Part shown: positions 10,893-23,017 of the stretch, in pieces
Layout: every line of letters starts with the position of its first letter
Numbering within the stretch: the stretch's first letter is position 1
Source: Taxawa tesnikishii (nom. ined.)
Taxonomy: Eukaryota; Ascomycota; Dothideomycetes; Dothideales
DNA length: 64,000 nt
Reading direction: 5' to 3'
NCBI GenBank assembly: GCA_030247885.1
Contig: JAPDRO010000022.1
Location: 248,001 to 312,000, forward strand
Position numbers and translations under genes: made by a program
The notes under the pieces: generated by a model
The model's input: the letters and a program-made list of their open reading frames with translations, nothing else
Told to the model about the DNA's origin: nothing
The model's database searches: none

Positions 10893-13239
10893 TTAGTGCT
10901 CGTATCCGGCTCCCCTTTGCCACGGACTCGCTCGCACATTGTCACGAAAACCAGGTGCCGGCGAGCTGCTTTGGCTGCGCACGTTCGCTTGTGAGTAACC
11001 CGTCTTCTCGTTCGTATACATGGGCGGTGCGTGTCTTGCGGACCCGTTGTCGGTCGGGAAGCTCATAACGCTTGGATCCGCAGGACTGCGTGGTGGGTCG
11101 TTGTACCGACCTGCCATTGAGCTGTGGTTCCCACCAACCCGTGGATCGCTGGAGCCGGACCAGGAGTCTTCGTCGTCCTCGATACGAGTACCGCCGGACT
11201 TCCATCCAGCATGCTTGCCCTCACCACGTGCGGTCGCTCCCAGGGCGTCCAGCTCGGTGGTAAGTTGTGATTGGGATTTGATGAACGAGCCTCTGTCATC
11301 GCGCATTGGTTGGTACCGGGTGTCAGGGTTCTTGGAGAAGATCGCAAAGCCCGACGCGACGAGAATCATGATTAGAAGAATCGTCGAGAAAACGGCATTG
11401 TAAACGAAGAAAATGACGCCCATAACACCGGTAACGATGCCTGGCTGGTTGAAGACCTCAGTGAAGACCAAGAGGAACCAAGCGCTGATGAAATTGATGA
11501 CGCTGATGGCAATGTTGAAGGCGTTGGTCTTCTTGTCCATGTATGGCCTGAAAACGCAGAGCGTGACCAGAAAAGCGCCCTCGATGATGACTAGTGCAAT
11601 GGCCTGCACCACGCCGTTACCTTGTGCGAGGGCGACAAACATTCCCTTGATGAGCAGGTAGACAAGGACCGGTACGATGAAGTAGTACGCCGTCGCTTTG
11701 AACTGCACGTAGAGGAAGCCCCACTTGTTAAGCGAGACGGGGTCGGAGTACAGAATATAAGCCGGGTTCTTGTGCATTGCGATCGAGCGGCGGGCGAGGC
11801 GGATCACCTTAGAGGCAGCCCACGCAAGAATGGCAATCATCGTAAAGACGGTGAAGATGGCCAGAACGACTTCGCCGGTAGAGTCACGCTGTGTGAGCTC
11901 CCAAAAGCAGAGCACGACCATTTGCGGGAAACCGATCAGAATCTGGGACGGTCAGCATATCGCATTGCGATAATAGTGGATTGTGTGAACTCACGCATCT
12001 AAAGAGGATACCCTTCAGGACAGTAGTCCAGCCATTGCGGAAATCCTGGAATTTGTCGCCCTTCATGCGGCCCATCTTAACAAGCAATTCGCAAATAAGC
12101 TTGAAGAGGATGACACCGATGATGACAAAGACGACGAAGATAAGGAAGAAGATGTAGCCGGTCAAGAAGATGTTCGTGATCTCAATGTGGGCACGGAATC
12201 CGACACGCTTGATCCCACGGATAACGACAGTGTTGGATGTGTCGGTACCAGTGCTGCCGCTCGCGTTTGTACGCTTTGTGAGATGGTGGTGCAGCTCTTG
12301 GGAAGCGCGCTTCATCAGCCTCTCGACAAAGTCCAAAGAACGCTTTTGAACCTGCACAGAGTTTGTAGCAAGGTCTGAGAGCACCTGAGATGGAGTACCG
12401 CCAGTCGAACGCTGGTACCAAGTCGCGATGTTCTGGAGGAAACCCACACGGATTATGCCCATGCTCCACTGGAAGTTCTGCGTCCATGATGCGACAATTG
12501 GTGGGAGGGTGACAGCCGTCATGCCAATCAGGGCTTGTGCCTGGAAGTAACCAAAGAGTGCCATTGCGTTGGCTGCAACGTGTGCGGCTGTGTTGGAGTG
12601 TCCCAGACCAGAGGTGATGGCCGATATGAGCAGGGCAAGACCTGAGATGACCGCAATGGTCCAAGAGACAGCTTTCTGATCGACGGTTTTGCCGTTTGAC
12701 AATTCTGCCTCGACACAAGCCACCGACTGACCGGTAGAAGTGCTGTTGATGTACACTTGAACCTTGGCGTCCAGATCAGGGACGGTGTATGTAATGCCTA
12801 CCACGAGGTTAGCAGATCACACGATGCGAAGCGGTTTCTGTTGAATCGACGTACCAGGGACGGCCGCAAGAGCGCTTTCTGGGAGGTCGATGTTGGAGTT
12901 CAGGTTGATCTGTCCTTCGTTCATCGGGCAAAGTCCTTGAAGGCCCATAGCGCATGGGTCCAGTGTGGTCCTGTACGCTTGCAGACCGTATGCATCGACA
13001 ATGAGTTCAACGCTAATGTTTCCTGCAATAGTCGAGACGCCGACGATGTCGAAAGCGAGCGACCGGTTGTTGGGCGTGAAGACGACATTGAAGAGGGTTG
13101 CCGAGAAACTCGAGTTGGACTGGCAGGGGTTCAGAGAGGAGGACTGAAGGATGCGCTGCTCGGCGGATGATATGGGTAGGAGGGCGAGGAGGGATGTTAT
13201 TAGGAGGGTTGTAGGCGACTTTCTACTTGAGAGGCGCAT
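10893..13239 (-). CDS. TRP-like/flavin carrier family membrane protein
   Basis: Fungal TRP-like family (FLC1-3 of yeast, pkd2 of fission yeast), implicated in FAD transport, calcium handling and cell-wall maintenance at ER or plasma membrane. Exons 13239-12855, 12797-11995 and 11942-10893 join in phase to 745 residues. A signal peptide (LLITSLLALLPISSA) leads into an ML-like lipid-binding N-terminal domain with paired cysteines (NPCQSN, DPCAMGLQGLCP). A multi-pass TRP domain follows, with the conserved FRCILIGFPQMVVLC at the exon 2/3 join. About 150 residues of Ser/Pro/Gly-rich cytosolic tail (about 600-745) look disordered. I cannot say which paralogue this is. Confidence 0.9.
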
Positions 13240-15431
13240 CTTGAATTATTACGATGGTGTTGCTGGTGAGGGGCAGTGGTTGCGGAGGATCGCCTCCAAG
13301 TTGGTGTTGTCCGGGACTGTCCGGCTAAGAGAGCGAAGGCGACAATGCGACAGTTGCTTGTTGACGTCTGTTGTACAGTATCCCGGCCGTGAGAGCCTCT
13401 GTGCGTCGGGATGGATGTTGAGCGAGAGACGGGAGGCAGTCGATGATGCGTGAAGCACAAGAGGCGAGGCGGTTGGAAGTGTGGTTGTCAAGGAAAGAGC
13501 GAGCGGCTGGGATGTCGTCGCAAATCCGGGAAATGGTGACTAGCGCTGAGATCCGCGAGGTTACGACACCAACAAAGAGGTGCCCTGCCAACTCGATCCG
13601 CTTAGGAAAACCGTTGCCAGCAAACGAGTGACGCTGGCGACTGTGCTGATCGGTGAATGTGAGCAGGTATCAACTCAGGTGCTGAGGCCAAGGAGAATGT
13701 CGAGGAGAGATGGTAGGAGACGGAGAACAAAGAGTTGAAGGCGGGCAGTCGTCAGCAGCAGCAGCAGCAGCAGCGTGTGATGGGGCTTGGAATGTGTTCG
13801 TATTCTCAGGGGTCTTTTCTTGGCCCTCACTCCGGTCACTCGGCTCAAGCGCCACCAATGCAACACGCGGCCACTCAGGAAAACTGGGGAAGTCCGCAAC
13901 TCAAACGGCAGTAAACAGCGCTGGCCGTTAACGAGATCTCTTGAAACTCTCTCTGCGACGCTTGCCACGAAGATTCTGCGTGCTGCTGGACCGCGAAAAT
14001 GCCTCACTGTTTACGTACTCCTGCTCCTTTGCAATCCTCCTGTCGTGCAACGCAATACATAACGGCGGCGTCTCAGACAACCGCTTCAACGGTGTTGTCC
14101 TATATTCATCTTACGACCCCGTGCTACGCCGCGAATACGGCGTACTAAGCTGTACCTGCGCAGGAGACAGCGCACCGCTCATGCCGTGCGCACATGCGAA
14201 CAACGGACGTGCATTACAACGTGAACGCTCTTGCACGGTTGTCGTAGAGGCTATTAAAATAAGGATAGTCTTGCACAGCCACGGCAGCCGCATCATCCGT
14301 GTGTACGAGTACTGAGCGGATCCGTATTTTCGCCTTTTGATTGGCTCCGAGCGTCAACGTTTGAAAAGTGATCTGCCTCAACGACTGGCGGTCTGACACT
14401 CTGTAACATCCCACACTCGCTGTTGTAAAGCACGCTGCGTCCCGGAGTTCAACAAGAGCCGATTTCACGCAGACCATTGCCTGACCCCCAAACAGCATAA
14501 TCTGCTGTTCTGCCAACCAAGCGCTAGCCGAAAAGCTGTCCGAGACTAATGGTGCTGGGCGCCTTCGTACTGCAGGACGTCACCATACAACGACAACACT
14601 ATTACGTCCTCTCCAAGATACCTGAGATATGCCCCAGATCTTCAGTGTGCTTTGATGGGTCTACCATGGACTCAGTATTGGTGAATTGCACGTCCGATAA
14701 ACTCCTGCGAATTTCTCTTCATCAGCAGGAACATCTGATCACGCCAGCCTTCACCGCTCTCCCTAGTGAAGTCTGGATAGACATACGCACAGCCTTCTTT
14801 TCTTCCTTTTATATCTAGCAGACATTCATCAAAAGCCACTGTCCTTGGCCATCACTGCCGCCTATTTCCAAAATGAGAACATGAGCAACGACACCTCGTA
14901 CCGAGCCCGGACTACCGGTTCATTGCGAGTATCAGCACTTTCGCTGGTCTGCAAAGGGGCATAAATAGGACGTGTTTCAAGTGAACTGTTCACAAATGTT
15001 TCGTAGAATGGCGCTGTCTCAACATCCCACGCCGCGAGCCTCCAGTGATGTCCGAGGCCAGAAACTACGATTCGAGCGAACGTTCGCAACCGATATAGAC
15101 ATGCCTGAACCAATTGCAGCATCCCATCGAGTCCATCGTCAAGCAGCGTACTGCAGTACAGCATCCTCACGTTGTACTAGTACTCAACAGTGTGTGGGAC
15201 AATTGAGAACCTCTTTGCTTTAGTTTCTTTATATCGGATTGGCTCAAGCTCCGCGGCAGTTAGCCAAATTAGGTTAGCGGCATCAGAGATCGGCGGCCGA
15301 GGCGCGCAAAGTTCAAAGTTGCAGCGCAGTCTTCGCAAAAAGTTGGCGAACAAGCATTCTCAAACTTGAGCATTTTCCGACACACATATTGCCGGATAAC
15401 AGTGTGAGATTTGGAGACCGAGTTGAAACCC
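13240..15431. other. 2.2-kb divergent intergenic region, no convincing gene
   Basis: Lies between the start codons of the TRP-like gene and HAS1, so it carries both upstream regions. Several ORFs of 60-124 codons are open on both strands, such as 15170-14862 on the minus strand (102 codons). None shows a domain, a signal peptide or neighbours that support it. The only clear structure is a CAG run at 13753-13773. Confidence 0.45.
13753..13773 (+). repeat. (CAG)7 trinucleotide repeat
   Basis: Seven perfect CAG units upstream of the TRP-like gene. On that gene's strand the tract reads CTG and would fall in its promoter or a long 5' leader. Confidence 0.9.
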
Positions 15432-17470
15432 ATGTCGAACACTTCCGCGGAACAACAGTCGCGCAAGCGAAAGAGAAAGCACACTTCGAAGCCTGTTGAA
15501 GATTCGCCTGTCGCAGTCACCGCAGACGACAAGAGCAAGGTCAAGGCTGTCAAGAAGGCGAAGAAGGAACACAAGAAGCACAATGGAGATGTAGACGAAA
15601 AGACTGCAGCTGCAAGGGATGAGGACGTCAGCGCGGAGGAGGATTTGAATGAAGAGCTCAGGGCGACGGCGCTCGAGACTGATGCTGCAGACGTGAACGA
15701 AGAGGCCGCTCAAGTCAGCGATGATGCAGCGGAGGATGAAGCGGTCGAGGAAGAGTTGGACGGCAAGGCTGGGAATGTTGATATCGGCGAACCGTCAGAT
15801 CTACCTTCTGCCCTCGGTGTGTCGCTGCCGGGCGAAGAGCAAGCGAAGAAGCGGTTCGATGAGCTGGGTCTGTCCGAGAAGACTTTGAAGGCCATACAGG
15901 AGATGGGTAAGAGCGAGCGACTCTACAATCATCATAGGCATAGCTGACATTGGGCTAGGCTTCGAAACCATGACCGAGATACAACAGCGAGGTATCCCAC
16001 CACTGTTAGCGGGCAAAGATGTTTTGGGCGCAGCGAAGACCGGCTCGGGCAAGACCTTGTCTTTCCTTATCCCGGCTGTGGAGATGTTGAGCTCTTTACG
16101 CTTCAAACCACGGAATGGCACTGGTGTCATTGTGGTTTCTCCTACGAGAGAGCTGGCTTTGCAGATCTTTGGTGTCGCCAGGGAGTTGATGAAGCATCAC
16201 TCTCAGACATTTGGTATTGTAATTGGAGGTAGGATCTTCTAGTTGTCCAATCTTCGCTATCCGCTAATGCGTTGGATTAGGAGCGAACAGGCGCGCGGAA
16301 GCCGAGAAGCTGAGCAAGGGTGTGAACTTGTTAATCGCGACACCCGGCCGTCTTCTCGATCACCTACAGAACACCCAAGGTTTCGTGTATAAAAACATCA
16401 AGGCGCTGGTCATCGATGAAGCCGACCGCATCCTGGAGGTAGGTTTCGAGGATGAAATGCGGCAGATCGTCAAGATACTCCCAAAGGATGAGCGACAAAC
16501 GATGCTGTTCTCCGCCACACAGACCACAAAGGTTGAGGATCTCGCCAGAATCTCTCTCCGACCTGGACCTCTCTACATCAACGTTGATCACCGGAAGGAG
16601 CACAGCACAGTCGAAGGTCTCGAACAGGGTTACGTCATCTGCGACAGTGACATGCGCTTCCGGCTGCTTTTCACTTTCCTCAAAAAGCACCCCAAGAAAA
16701 AGATCATCGTCTTCCTGTCGTCCTGCGCTTGCGTCGATTATTTTGCTACTCTGCTCAACTACATCGATCTGCCCGTGCTGTCCCTGCACGGCAAACAGAA
16801 GCAACAAAAACGCACAAATACCTTCTTCGAGTACTGTAACGCGCAATCAGGCATACTGCTCTGCACGGACGTCGCTGCTAGAGGACTCGATATCCCGGCC
16901 GTCGACTGGATCGTGCAGTTCGACCCGCCAGATGACCCGAGGGACTACATTCACCGTGTCGGTCGGACAGCCAGAGGCGCGAGCGGCAAAGGCAAAAGTT
17001 TGATGTTCCTGCAGCCGTCCGAAGTCGGGTTTCTGAAGTACCTCGAGGAGGCCCGAGTGCCGTTGGCCGAGTTCGAGATCTCGCCCAAGAAGATCCTAAA
17101 CATCCAGAGCCAGTTGGAGATGCTCATCGGCAAGAACTACTACCTCAACAAGGTGCGTTTATCTCCCTACTCTAGTTTTTGACGTTTTCGTGAAATTATG
17201 TGCTGATGCGTCGCAAAACAGTCCGCTAAAGACGGATACCGCTCCTATTTGCAAGCGTATGCATCGCACTCTTTGCGCTCCGTCTTCAACGTGCAACAGC
17301 TCGATCTCGTCAAGGTGGCTAAGAGCTTTGGTTTCCCGAATCCGCCACGCGTGGATATCACGCTTGGAGCCAGCATGAAGGGTGGCAAGGATAAGGTGGG
17401 CGGCAGGAGAGACTATGGGAGTCAGCCGCGGCAGAAAGGCGGGTTCCAGAAGAGGAGAAGGGACAGCTAG
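15432..17470 (+). CDS. HAS1: DEAD-box RNA helicase HAS1
   Basis: ATP-dependent RNA helicase of the nucleolus, needed for 40S and 60S ribosome biogenesis. Four exons (15432-15906, 15959-16228, 16281-17152, 17222-17470) join in phase to 621 residues. An acidic/lysine-rich N-terminus of about 130 residues precedes motif [10 protein letters not shown] (183-191), Ia PTRELALQ, Ib [14 protein letters not shown] (about 294), III SAT, V ARGLDIP and [11 protein letters not shown]. The HAS1-type C-terminus follows ([17 protein letters not shown], then a basic [10 protein letters not shown]-like tail). The ATG at 15432 gives the usual MSNTSAE-like start. No frameshift is present, which shows that the local assembly can be clean. 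Confidence 0.95.
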
Positions 17471-17585
17471 AGAGGATCTCCCCAATCTACTTTTCCTTTC
17501 CTTTTAGCCGCTCTGGGATTTTAGAAAGAGAGCTTGAACGCACGTTTCTTACATTCTCAGCAAGACGGCTCAAAGCATCGTACAC

Positions 17586-17604
17586 ATATATATATATATA
17601 TATA
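17586..17604. repeat. (TA)n microsatellite
   Basis: About nine TA units between the HAS1 stop and the next gene. No function can be inferred. Confidence 0.85.
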
Positions 17605-17613
17605 CGGAGCCAG

Positions 17614-18250
17614 TTGCTCGCTGAAGTTGCTGTTCCACGTCATGCTGTGAATCAGAACGGTGATCCAGGTCCCCTCCGTCCGCGTGAATTTAGCCAACAT
17701 CAACAGTGGCGAGTCGCAGTGTCGGGAAGCTGTCTATGTGGAAACGTCAAGATCGAAATGACAGGCGAGCCTAGACATAAGGTAAAGGCGCAGCATTTCT
17801 CGTCACCAAACACGACCAAACCGCCTTGCAACCCTTTATACTCCTGCCGGATATCTTCTCCTTGTCATCGGTCCGTTCACTGACGCAGCAGCCTTGCGCC
17901 AAAAGGCCGTCTGCCACTGCCTAGACGACCGTAAGATCAGCAACTCGACCTACAGCTACGCCTGCAACTTCCCTAAATCGCAGTTCACGCTCACCTCCAA
18001 CATCTCATCCTCCCTAAAAACCTACACCAAGACGTCCGACCACGGGAGTCAGATCACCAGTCACTTCTGCAGTAATTGCGGCGTCACGCTGTGGCGGAGT
18101 GGCGGGACCATGGGCGACGATGTCAATAACGTGAAGGCAGGAGTGATTGATGATCCGGAGTGGATCAACGAGCAAGGGAAGCCGGCCATTGAGGTGTATG
18201 TGGAGCGAAGGGTGAGCTGGGTTCCGAAGTTTGAGGGGTACTGCAGTTGA
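17614..18250 (+). CDS. GFA/CENP-V family zinc protein (start uncertain)
   Basis: Member of the glutathione-dependent formaldehyde-activating enzyme-like (GFA) family, small zinc-binding proteins of mostly unknown substrate. Cysteine pairs are in the family order: SGSCLCGNV, then AVCHCLDDRK, then FCSNCGVTLW. The second exon 17906-18250 is firm. It joins in phase to an exon ending at 17781 (donor GTAAAG, 124-nt intron), giving GEPRHKAVCHC across the junction. The family's usual DCRK has become DDRK, so one zinc-site cysteine is replaced. No in-frame ATG is found before SGSCLCGN. 17614 is only the 5' limit of the open frame, so a short upstream exon or a missing base is likely. Confidence 0.72.
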
Positions 18251-18811
18251 ATGGGAAGTATGAGATCGTGGAGGGGCGATTCCGGAGGGGATGGAGGACA
18301 GAAGGAAGGAATGAACACGATCGTCCTGCGTGTTGCGACGACCTTTCTGGCACAAGTTTTGCGCGCATAGCAGAGCCTGAACACATGGTTTGGGAAACCA
18401 AGGCCAGTCCCGGTGCAGATGCATTCGTCCTCTCTACCGGCGATCCTCAGCTGTACGTCTGCGTACTTCACCGAAGAGGGCCAACTCCTAGAGCTCAAAT
18501 CGCAAGTATGACGGTTGCTGCTGCAACAGAAGAGGATCGACATTATCCTGCCCCATCGCCGCTCTAAGCAAAGGGAGCGCTAGCGCTTCGTTGTGGTCAA
18601 GTGTGATGTCCCGCGAGGCGACTGCTGGCGACGATATGTGATCTGCGAAGCCAAAACCGATACACCTCCTCGGTGTTCTCCTTCCTCCTGTCGCCTAAAG
18701 CCTCCAAAAGAGACTGATTTAGGCCGCATAGATAGTTGAACCCCTTTAGAACGCTGGCGTCACGACTCGAGGCGTGGTCCGAGGAGACCGCTCCTGCAAT
18801 CTTCCTCTTCT
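18251..18811. other. Intergenic, no gene seen
   Basis: Short overlapping ORFs on the minus strand here have no recognisable content. This is probably the 3' flank of the GFA gene. Confidence 0.4.
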
Positions 18812-19126
18812 TCACTTCTTCGTGTCCGTCCCCTTTTTGCCACGTCGGGCTGTACGACGTTTCTTGCGCCCTGCATCCTGTTCGAGAGGCTTCTGACCTG
18901 GTACCGGATCGATAACGTAGCTGTCGAGCGTCTTGCGTCTTCCACGCCCGTCCGCTGCGGCGGCAGTACTGTGGTACTGAAACGTCGCGGGCCAGGGCTC
19001 GCCGTATGGCGCATATGCTGGCATCCAAGGAGAGTCACTCAGGCCTGGAGAGGTGTGCTGCCAGAGACCGAAGGGCGGCTTAGCTGCGAGTGTGGAGACC
19101 AGTGTGACGCGGACTGTGTGATCCAT
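18812..19126 (-). CDS. Doubtful small ORF, 104 residues
   Basis: An ATG-started ORF with a basic C-terminus (GRKKRRTARRGKKG) that could be a nuclear-localisation-like tail. It has a proline/tryptophan-rich middle and no domain I recognise. The frame stays open upstream to 19561, but only through low-quality sequence, so the internal ATG at 19126 is used. It may be non-coding; only expression or conservation data could settle it. Confidence 0.25.
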   Translation of the reverse strand: MDHTVRVTLVSTLAAKPPFGLWQHTSPGLSDSPWMPAYAPYGEPWPATFQYHSTAAAADGRGRRKTLDSYVIDPVPGQKPLEQDAGRKKRRTARRGKKGTDTKK

Positions 19127-19790
19127 AGAGTTAGATATGCTGGTTAAGAGATCGTCGGATGTGAATATGAGTAGAATGAACGGGTTTTGCTTGTGCTGAT
19201 GGCAGACGGCAAAACTTCTGGGTTGATGGATTGACGAACAAGGAAGGGCGAAGTTTGACTGTTCTGTTTTCCGATGCACTCTGTGGGTTTTCAAAAGCGA
19301 TAATGGAGGGCTAAGAGGGTGAGGTCGTCTTCGGCTGAAGTGTTGCAGTCGCTTTCTGTATAGGTCTGAGACACTGAGACACGTAGCAAAGACATGTTTC
19401 GAGCAGCATCCTTGAGAGGCCGGCAATAGGAAAAACAGATCCTGTGTAAAGCAGTGTCTCGGTGTTTCTCTGCGACTGATGGGTGATAGGTGTTTGTCGC
19501 TACCTCGCGTGCTTTGTTTCTCTGGATCGCTCGGATGTTCCTGATGGACGACTTCAACCAACCCCCACAGCGATGGGGCTTTCCAAGTACTCGACAGATC
19601 CTCTGACTTGCTGCGTCTGTCGTTTGCCGGTCCTTTATGCGCGATTCACTAAAGCAGTCGAGAAGCATCCGAGGTCCTTCACCGCAGTCTGTTGCAGCAT
19701 CAGCTTTTCGTCCGACAGGGACACGTTTTGCGAGCCGCAAGCAGTCTTCAATTCCTTGCAAGTCGTTGAGATTGGCATGTTATCTCAGCC
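19127..19790. other. Intergenic, no gene seen
   Basis: Holds only overlapping short ORFs on both strands without domain content. It lies 3' of the carboxylesterase. Confidence 0.4.
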
Positions 19791-21429
19791 TCACAACTTC
19801 GCCGTACTCTTCGTCCGTTCATCCCCATTAACCAAATTCCACACCTCAACACCCTCCTCCCACATAACATCATCCCACCAATCGACCTGCCCCTTCTCAT
19901 TCAGCCTCTTAACCACCGTTTTCTTCTGCCTCTCCTTCTCCCACTGCACATCGTCCCCCTTCACAAAGCTCGCAAAAGCGCATTCAACGGCTTCAACGTC
20001 ACCTTCTCGTCCTCCGTCAATCCCTCTCCCCATCCATTTCCCCAAAACCAGATACTCATATCCGTAGAATGCGTGACTTTCCACTCAGGCGGCAGAAACG
20101 CATCAACGCACTTGGCTCGCCACTCGATGCGATACCTCAGCACGTCCCTGCCGGGCCTTAACCCGCCTTCTGTTAACTTATCTACAAATCCGCGCTCTAG
20201 ACAGTGTACCTGCATGTCCGCATACAGCCTGCCGAAACAATCCGCCCAGTCCTTGCAATCCGCTGGCAATTTGCCATCCGGTGAATAATATCGCATCAGG
20301 CGTTCGCATTGCTTGCGCGGATAGTCGGCCTCCAGACGATTCAGCACAGCGTCGTAGGAATCGGTAAGAGGCGGGCGCCAGGAGCCGTACACGAAGTGCT
20401 CGTCGCGGCATTCGCCGATAAGGAGTCTTACGCCACGGCGCCGCATGCGCTGCGCGAAAGCCCCGTGTTGATGTCGTGGATCAGGCTCCCGGAAACGAAG
20501 GCGCCGTCTGAGAGGGCGCGGAATTCGGAGTACTTGAGCTTGGATTGTATATCCACGAGTTCGTCGGAAGGTAGCTTACGCAGCGCGGCGAGTTTTTCGG
20601 GACCGGACAAGTGGAGAGGGATTCGGAGGGCGTTTAAGAGCTCGTCGAACTGGGTTTGGTGCTCGGAGAGAGACTTGGGCTGCACCCCGGACCCGTTGGA
20701 GAACATGATAGCGCGCTTGATTATGGACTTTGAGTCCGGGAGGTAGAGGTCATGAGCGAGCTGTTGGAAGGTGCTATGCGCGCCAGCAGACAAGCCTCCA
20801 ACCGTGATATTCTCTGCATCGCCTCCGAAGCGATTGATGTTACTCTTCACCCACTCAAGCGCCATCCTCTGGTCCCAAAACCCCAGATTCCCAACTGTGT
20901 CTCCGTCGCCCTCCGCCTCCCACTGCAGCTCCTTGCACGCCAAGAACCCAAACGCATTCAACCTGTACGCTGGCTGTACGATAACAGCTCTAAACTGTGT
21001 CTCGCTCAGCAGCGGCGCCATAGCTTTGGGAGCCGTATTCGGGTTCCCAAACTGCAGCCAGCCGCCGTGAATGAAGAAGAACACCGGCCATCCCTCCTTT
21101 GGCGCGTCGCCAGTCGGTATATAGATATTCAACTGTAAACAGTCTTCATCCCACAAACTCTTATCAGGATTTCCCCGATACCCCGGCTGCGGACAGACGC
21201 CCGTCCCGCCCGCAAACCGACCCGGATTCGCCTTGGTGCCGTACCTAAAGAAATCCGGTAGCGGCCTTGCGCGACGAAAGCGGTACGGACCGACGGGAGG
21301 AAGGGCGTAGGGCAGGCCGCCGAAGTAATGGCAGAGTGTGCTGGATTTGTTGGAGACAGTGAGGCCTTCGATGCAGCCCAAAGGTCCGAGATCGAGAGGA
21401 CAGGGCGCGGTGGTGTGGTCTGCGGGCAT
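19791..21429 (-). CDS. Type-B carboxylesterase/lipase family, two frameshifts
   Basis: Alpha/beta-hydrolase of the type-B carboxylesterase family, with no signal peptide and so probably cytosolic. The start is the ATG at 21429 (MPADHTTAP). Conserved elements are EDCLQLNIYIP, the oxyanion segment FFIHGGWLQFG, the nucleophile elbow GGLSAGAHS (L replaces the usual E before Ser), and the later LIGECRDEHFVYG and VTHSTDMSIWFWGNG. The frame changes twice: at a C run 20461-20464 (minus-strand GGGG) and at an A run 19974-19977. Adding one base at each restores about 546 residues, ending in WDDVMWEEGVEVWNLVNG. Both changes are in the missing-base direction. Without repair the protein stops just before its catalytic acid/histidine half. 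Confidence 0.75.
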
Positions 21430-22378
21430 TGTGGCTGGGGTTTGTTGCGTGTTGTGAGATATAGAATAGCACTGCAGAGGAGGGAGGAAGAGAGCCGAAG
21501 AGGGAAGAAGAGAGGAGGGATTGTCTACGACATCGTTAGGAGGATTGAGTTTGGGGAAACTGTGGGGAAAAGTGGAGAGAAGCTGTGTGCGAACACCTTC
21601 CAGATTCGGTAATAGATCGCGTGAGCCACAACAAGAAGAAAAGAGAGCCTGCACAATCCCGAAATCAAGCACAACACATGCTGTTTTTGGCGGAGACCCA
21701 GCACGGGTCACAAATAAGTCTCTTGGATCGGCTTCCCTTGCAGTATTGGTACAACGAGGACATATGAGCATGTCAAACTAGTACTCCCAGAGCCCCAAAA
21801 ACTCCTTCATGTTCTCGCAGCATTCCGATGACAACCGAGCCATGCACCCGAAGTAAACTATACACGAATGTCCATCATGACCAATGCTCTGTCTCCTCTG
21901 CAGAGAGCCATTGCTACTTGTCTAGTCCTGCCACTGCCACGGGGTCATGGTAATCGTCTTGCGCGTTCGACGAATCATGGATGTTCGGAGCGAGAGGTCA
22001 CACCTTCGGTGTCTCAGAGACATGGCCTATAAACACGCCTCTTTCGGACCTGGTATTAGAGAACTGTAGTAGTGATGTCAGGTTCTGTCGAAGTAGGTTA
22101 AAAAGCCGATAAAGGTATCATGATCACAGAATGGTGTATGTTGTTACCTGCATAATGCTATTCATGAAGGACTGTAAGCTACGCTACTGACATACGGTTA
22201 CATGCGGTTGTTGATCGATAAACAACGAGATATATAAGGATACACTCTTAGATGTTGAGGCAGACAGTTCAAGAGGAAAGCTACACCGCAATGGCATTGC
22301 TATGTTGCAGACCCAGCCCACTCATTGATCGATGCAAGAACCAGACGTCACACAGATGCCTCCAATATCAACACAACC
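21430..22378. other. Intergenic between cupin stop and esterase start
   Basis: Nearly 950 nt, AT-richer than its surroundings toward 22100-22260. It should hold the esterase promoter (21430 upward) and the cupin 3' end. A minus-strand upstream extension of the esterase frame to 21771 is open but lacks coding character. Confidence 0.4.
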
Positions 22379-23017
22379 TCACAAATCCTTCCTGTCTGAC
22401 TCCCCAACAGGCTTGCCATAGTACTTTTTGATCAGCCTCTCCTCCTCTCCCGTCCACCTGGCCCAAGCCCTCACAGCTCCAGCCATCTGCGAAACAAGCC
22501 ACAAATCCCACTGGGCAAAAGTGACCTCCGCCATAGCCAAGGTCAAACACGCGTGCACAAAGCTCTTGGGAACGGGGTCATCTTTGTTGCACAACCCATC
22601 CCTCGCCAATCCATACATGATGTGCAGCATGATCTCAAACCCTTGATGCGCGGGCGTCACCGTACCCTCAAACTCCATATCCTCGGTCTCGGACGGGTTG
22701 AAGAAGCGGTGCCACTTGCCGGCCGCGACATGCACCTCCTCGCCCGGTCCGTAGATGTGCGTCTTGGAGGCCTTGCCGTAACCGGTCTCTATGCCCATCT
22801 TTCCCCTGAGGCACTTGAGGTTTTCTGAGTAGGACGCATGCTTGTGGAGGATGGCGCCGCCTTTAGGTTTTACAACGCATTTTATGCTGAAGAAGGCGCC
22901 GTCGGTTTCGATGCCATAGTTTGTGAATTCGACTATGTCTTTGAGGATTGGGTTGGCGATTTTGCGCGCTTCGGGAACGGTGATGCCGAAGGGGATGTGT
23001 GTCGCGTTCCAGACCAT
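22379..23017 (-). CDS. Cupin-domain protein
   Basis: Single-exon gene for 212 residues with one cupin barrel. Motif 1 is GGAILHKHASYSENLKCLRG (about residues 54-73). Motif 2 is near PGEEVHVAAGKWHRFFNP, whose histidines could bind a metal. The C-terminal 80 residues are helical and rich in W and aromatics. Small fungal cupins of this kind are often annotated as hypothetical; no reaction can be assigned. The start at 23017 (MVWNATHIPFG) is preferred over the longer open frame because the extension is low quality and crosses a TATA-like stretch. Confidence 0.78.
   Translation of the reverse strand: MVWNATHIPFGITVPEARKIANPILKDIVEFTNYGIETDGAFFSIKCVVKPKGGAILHKHASYSENLKCLRGKMGIETGYGKASKTHIYGPGEEVHVAAGKWHRFFNPSETEDMEFEGTVTPAHQGFEIMLHIMYGLARDGLCNKDDPVPKSFVHACLTLAMAEVTFAQWDLWLVSQMAGAVRAWARWTGEEERLIKKYYGKPVGESDRKDL

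Noticed and set aside
15411-15431. TTG start seven codons before the HAS1 ATG
   Set aside because: Non-ATG start without need; the ATG at 15432 is normal for the family.
18812-19561. 249-codon version of the small minus-strand ORF
   Set aside because: No ATG at its 5' limit and its first 145 codons have no coding character; only the 104-residue ATG form is listed, at low confidence.
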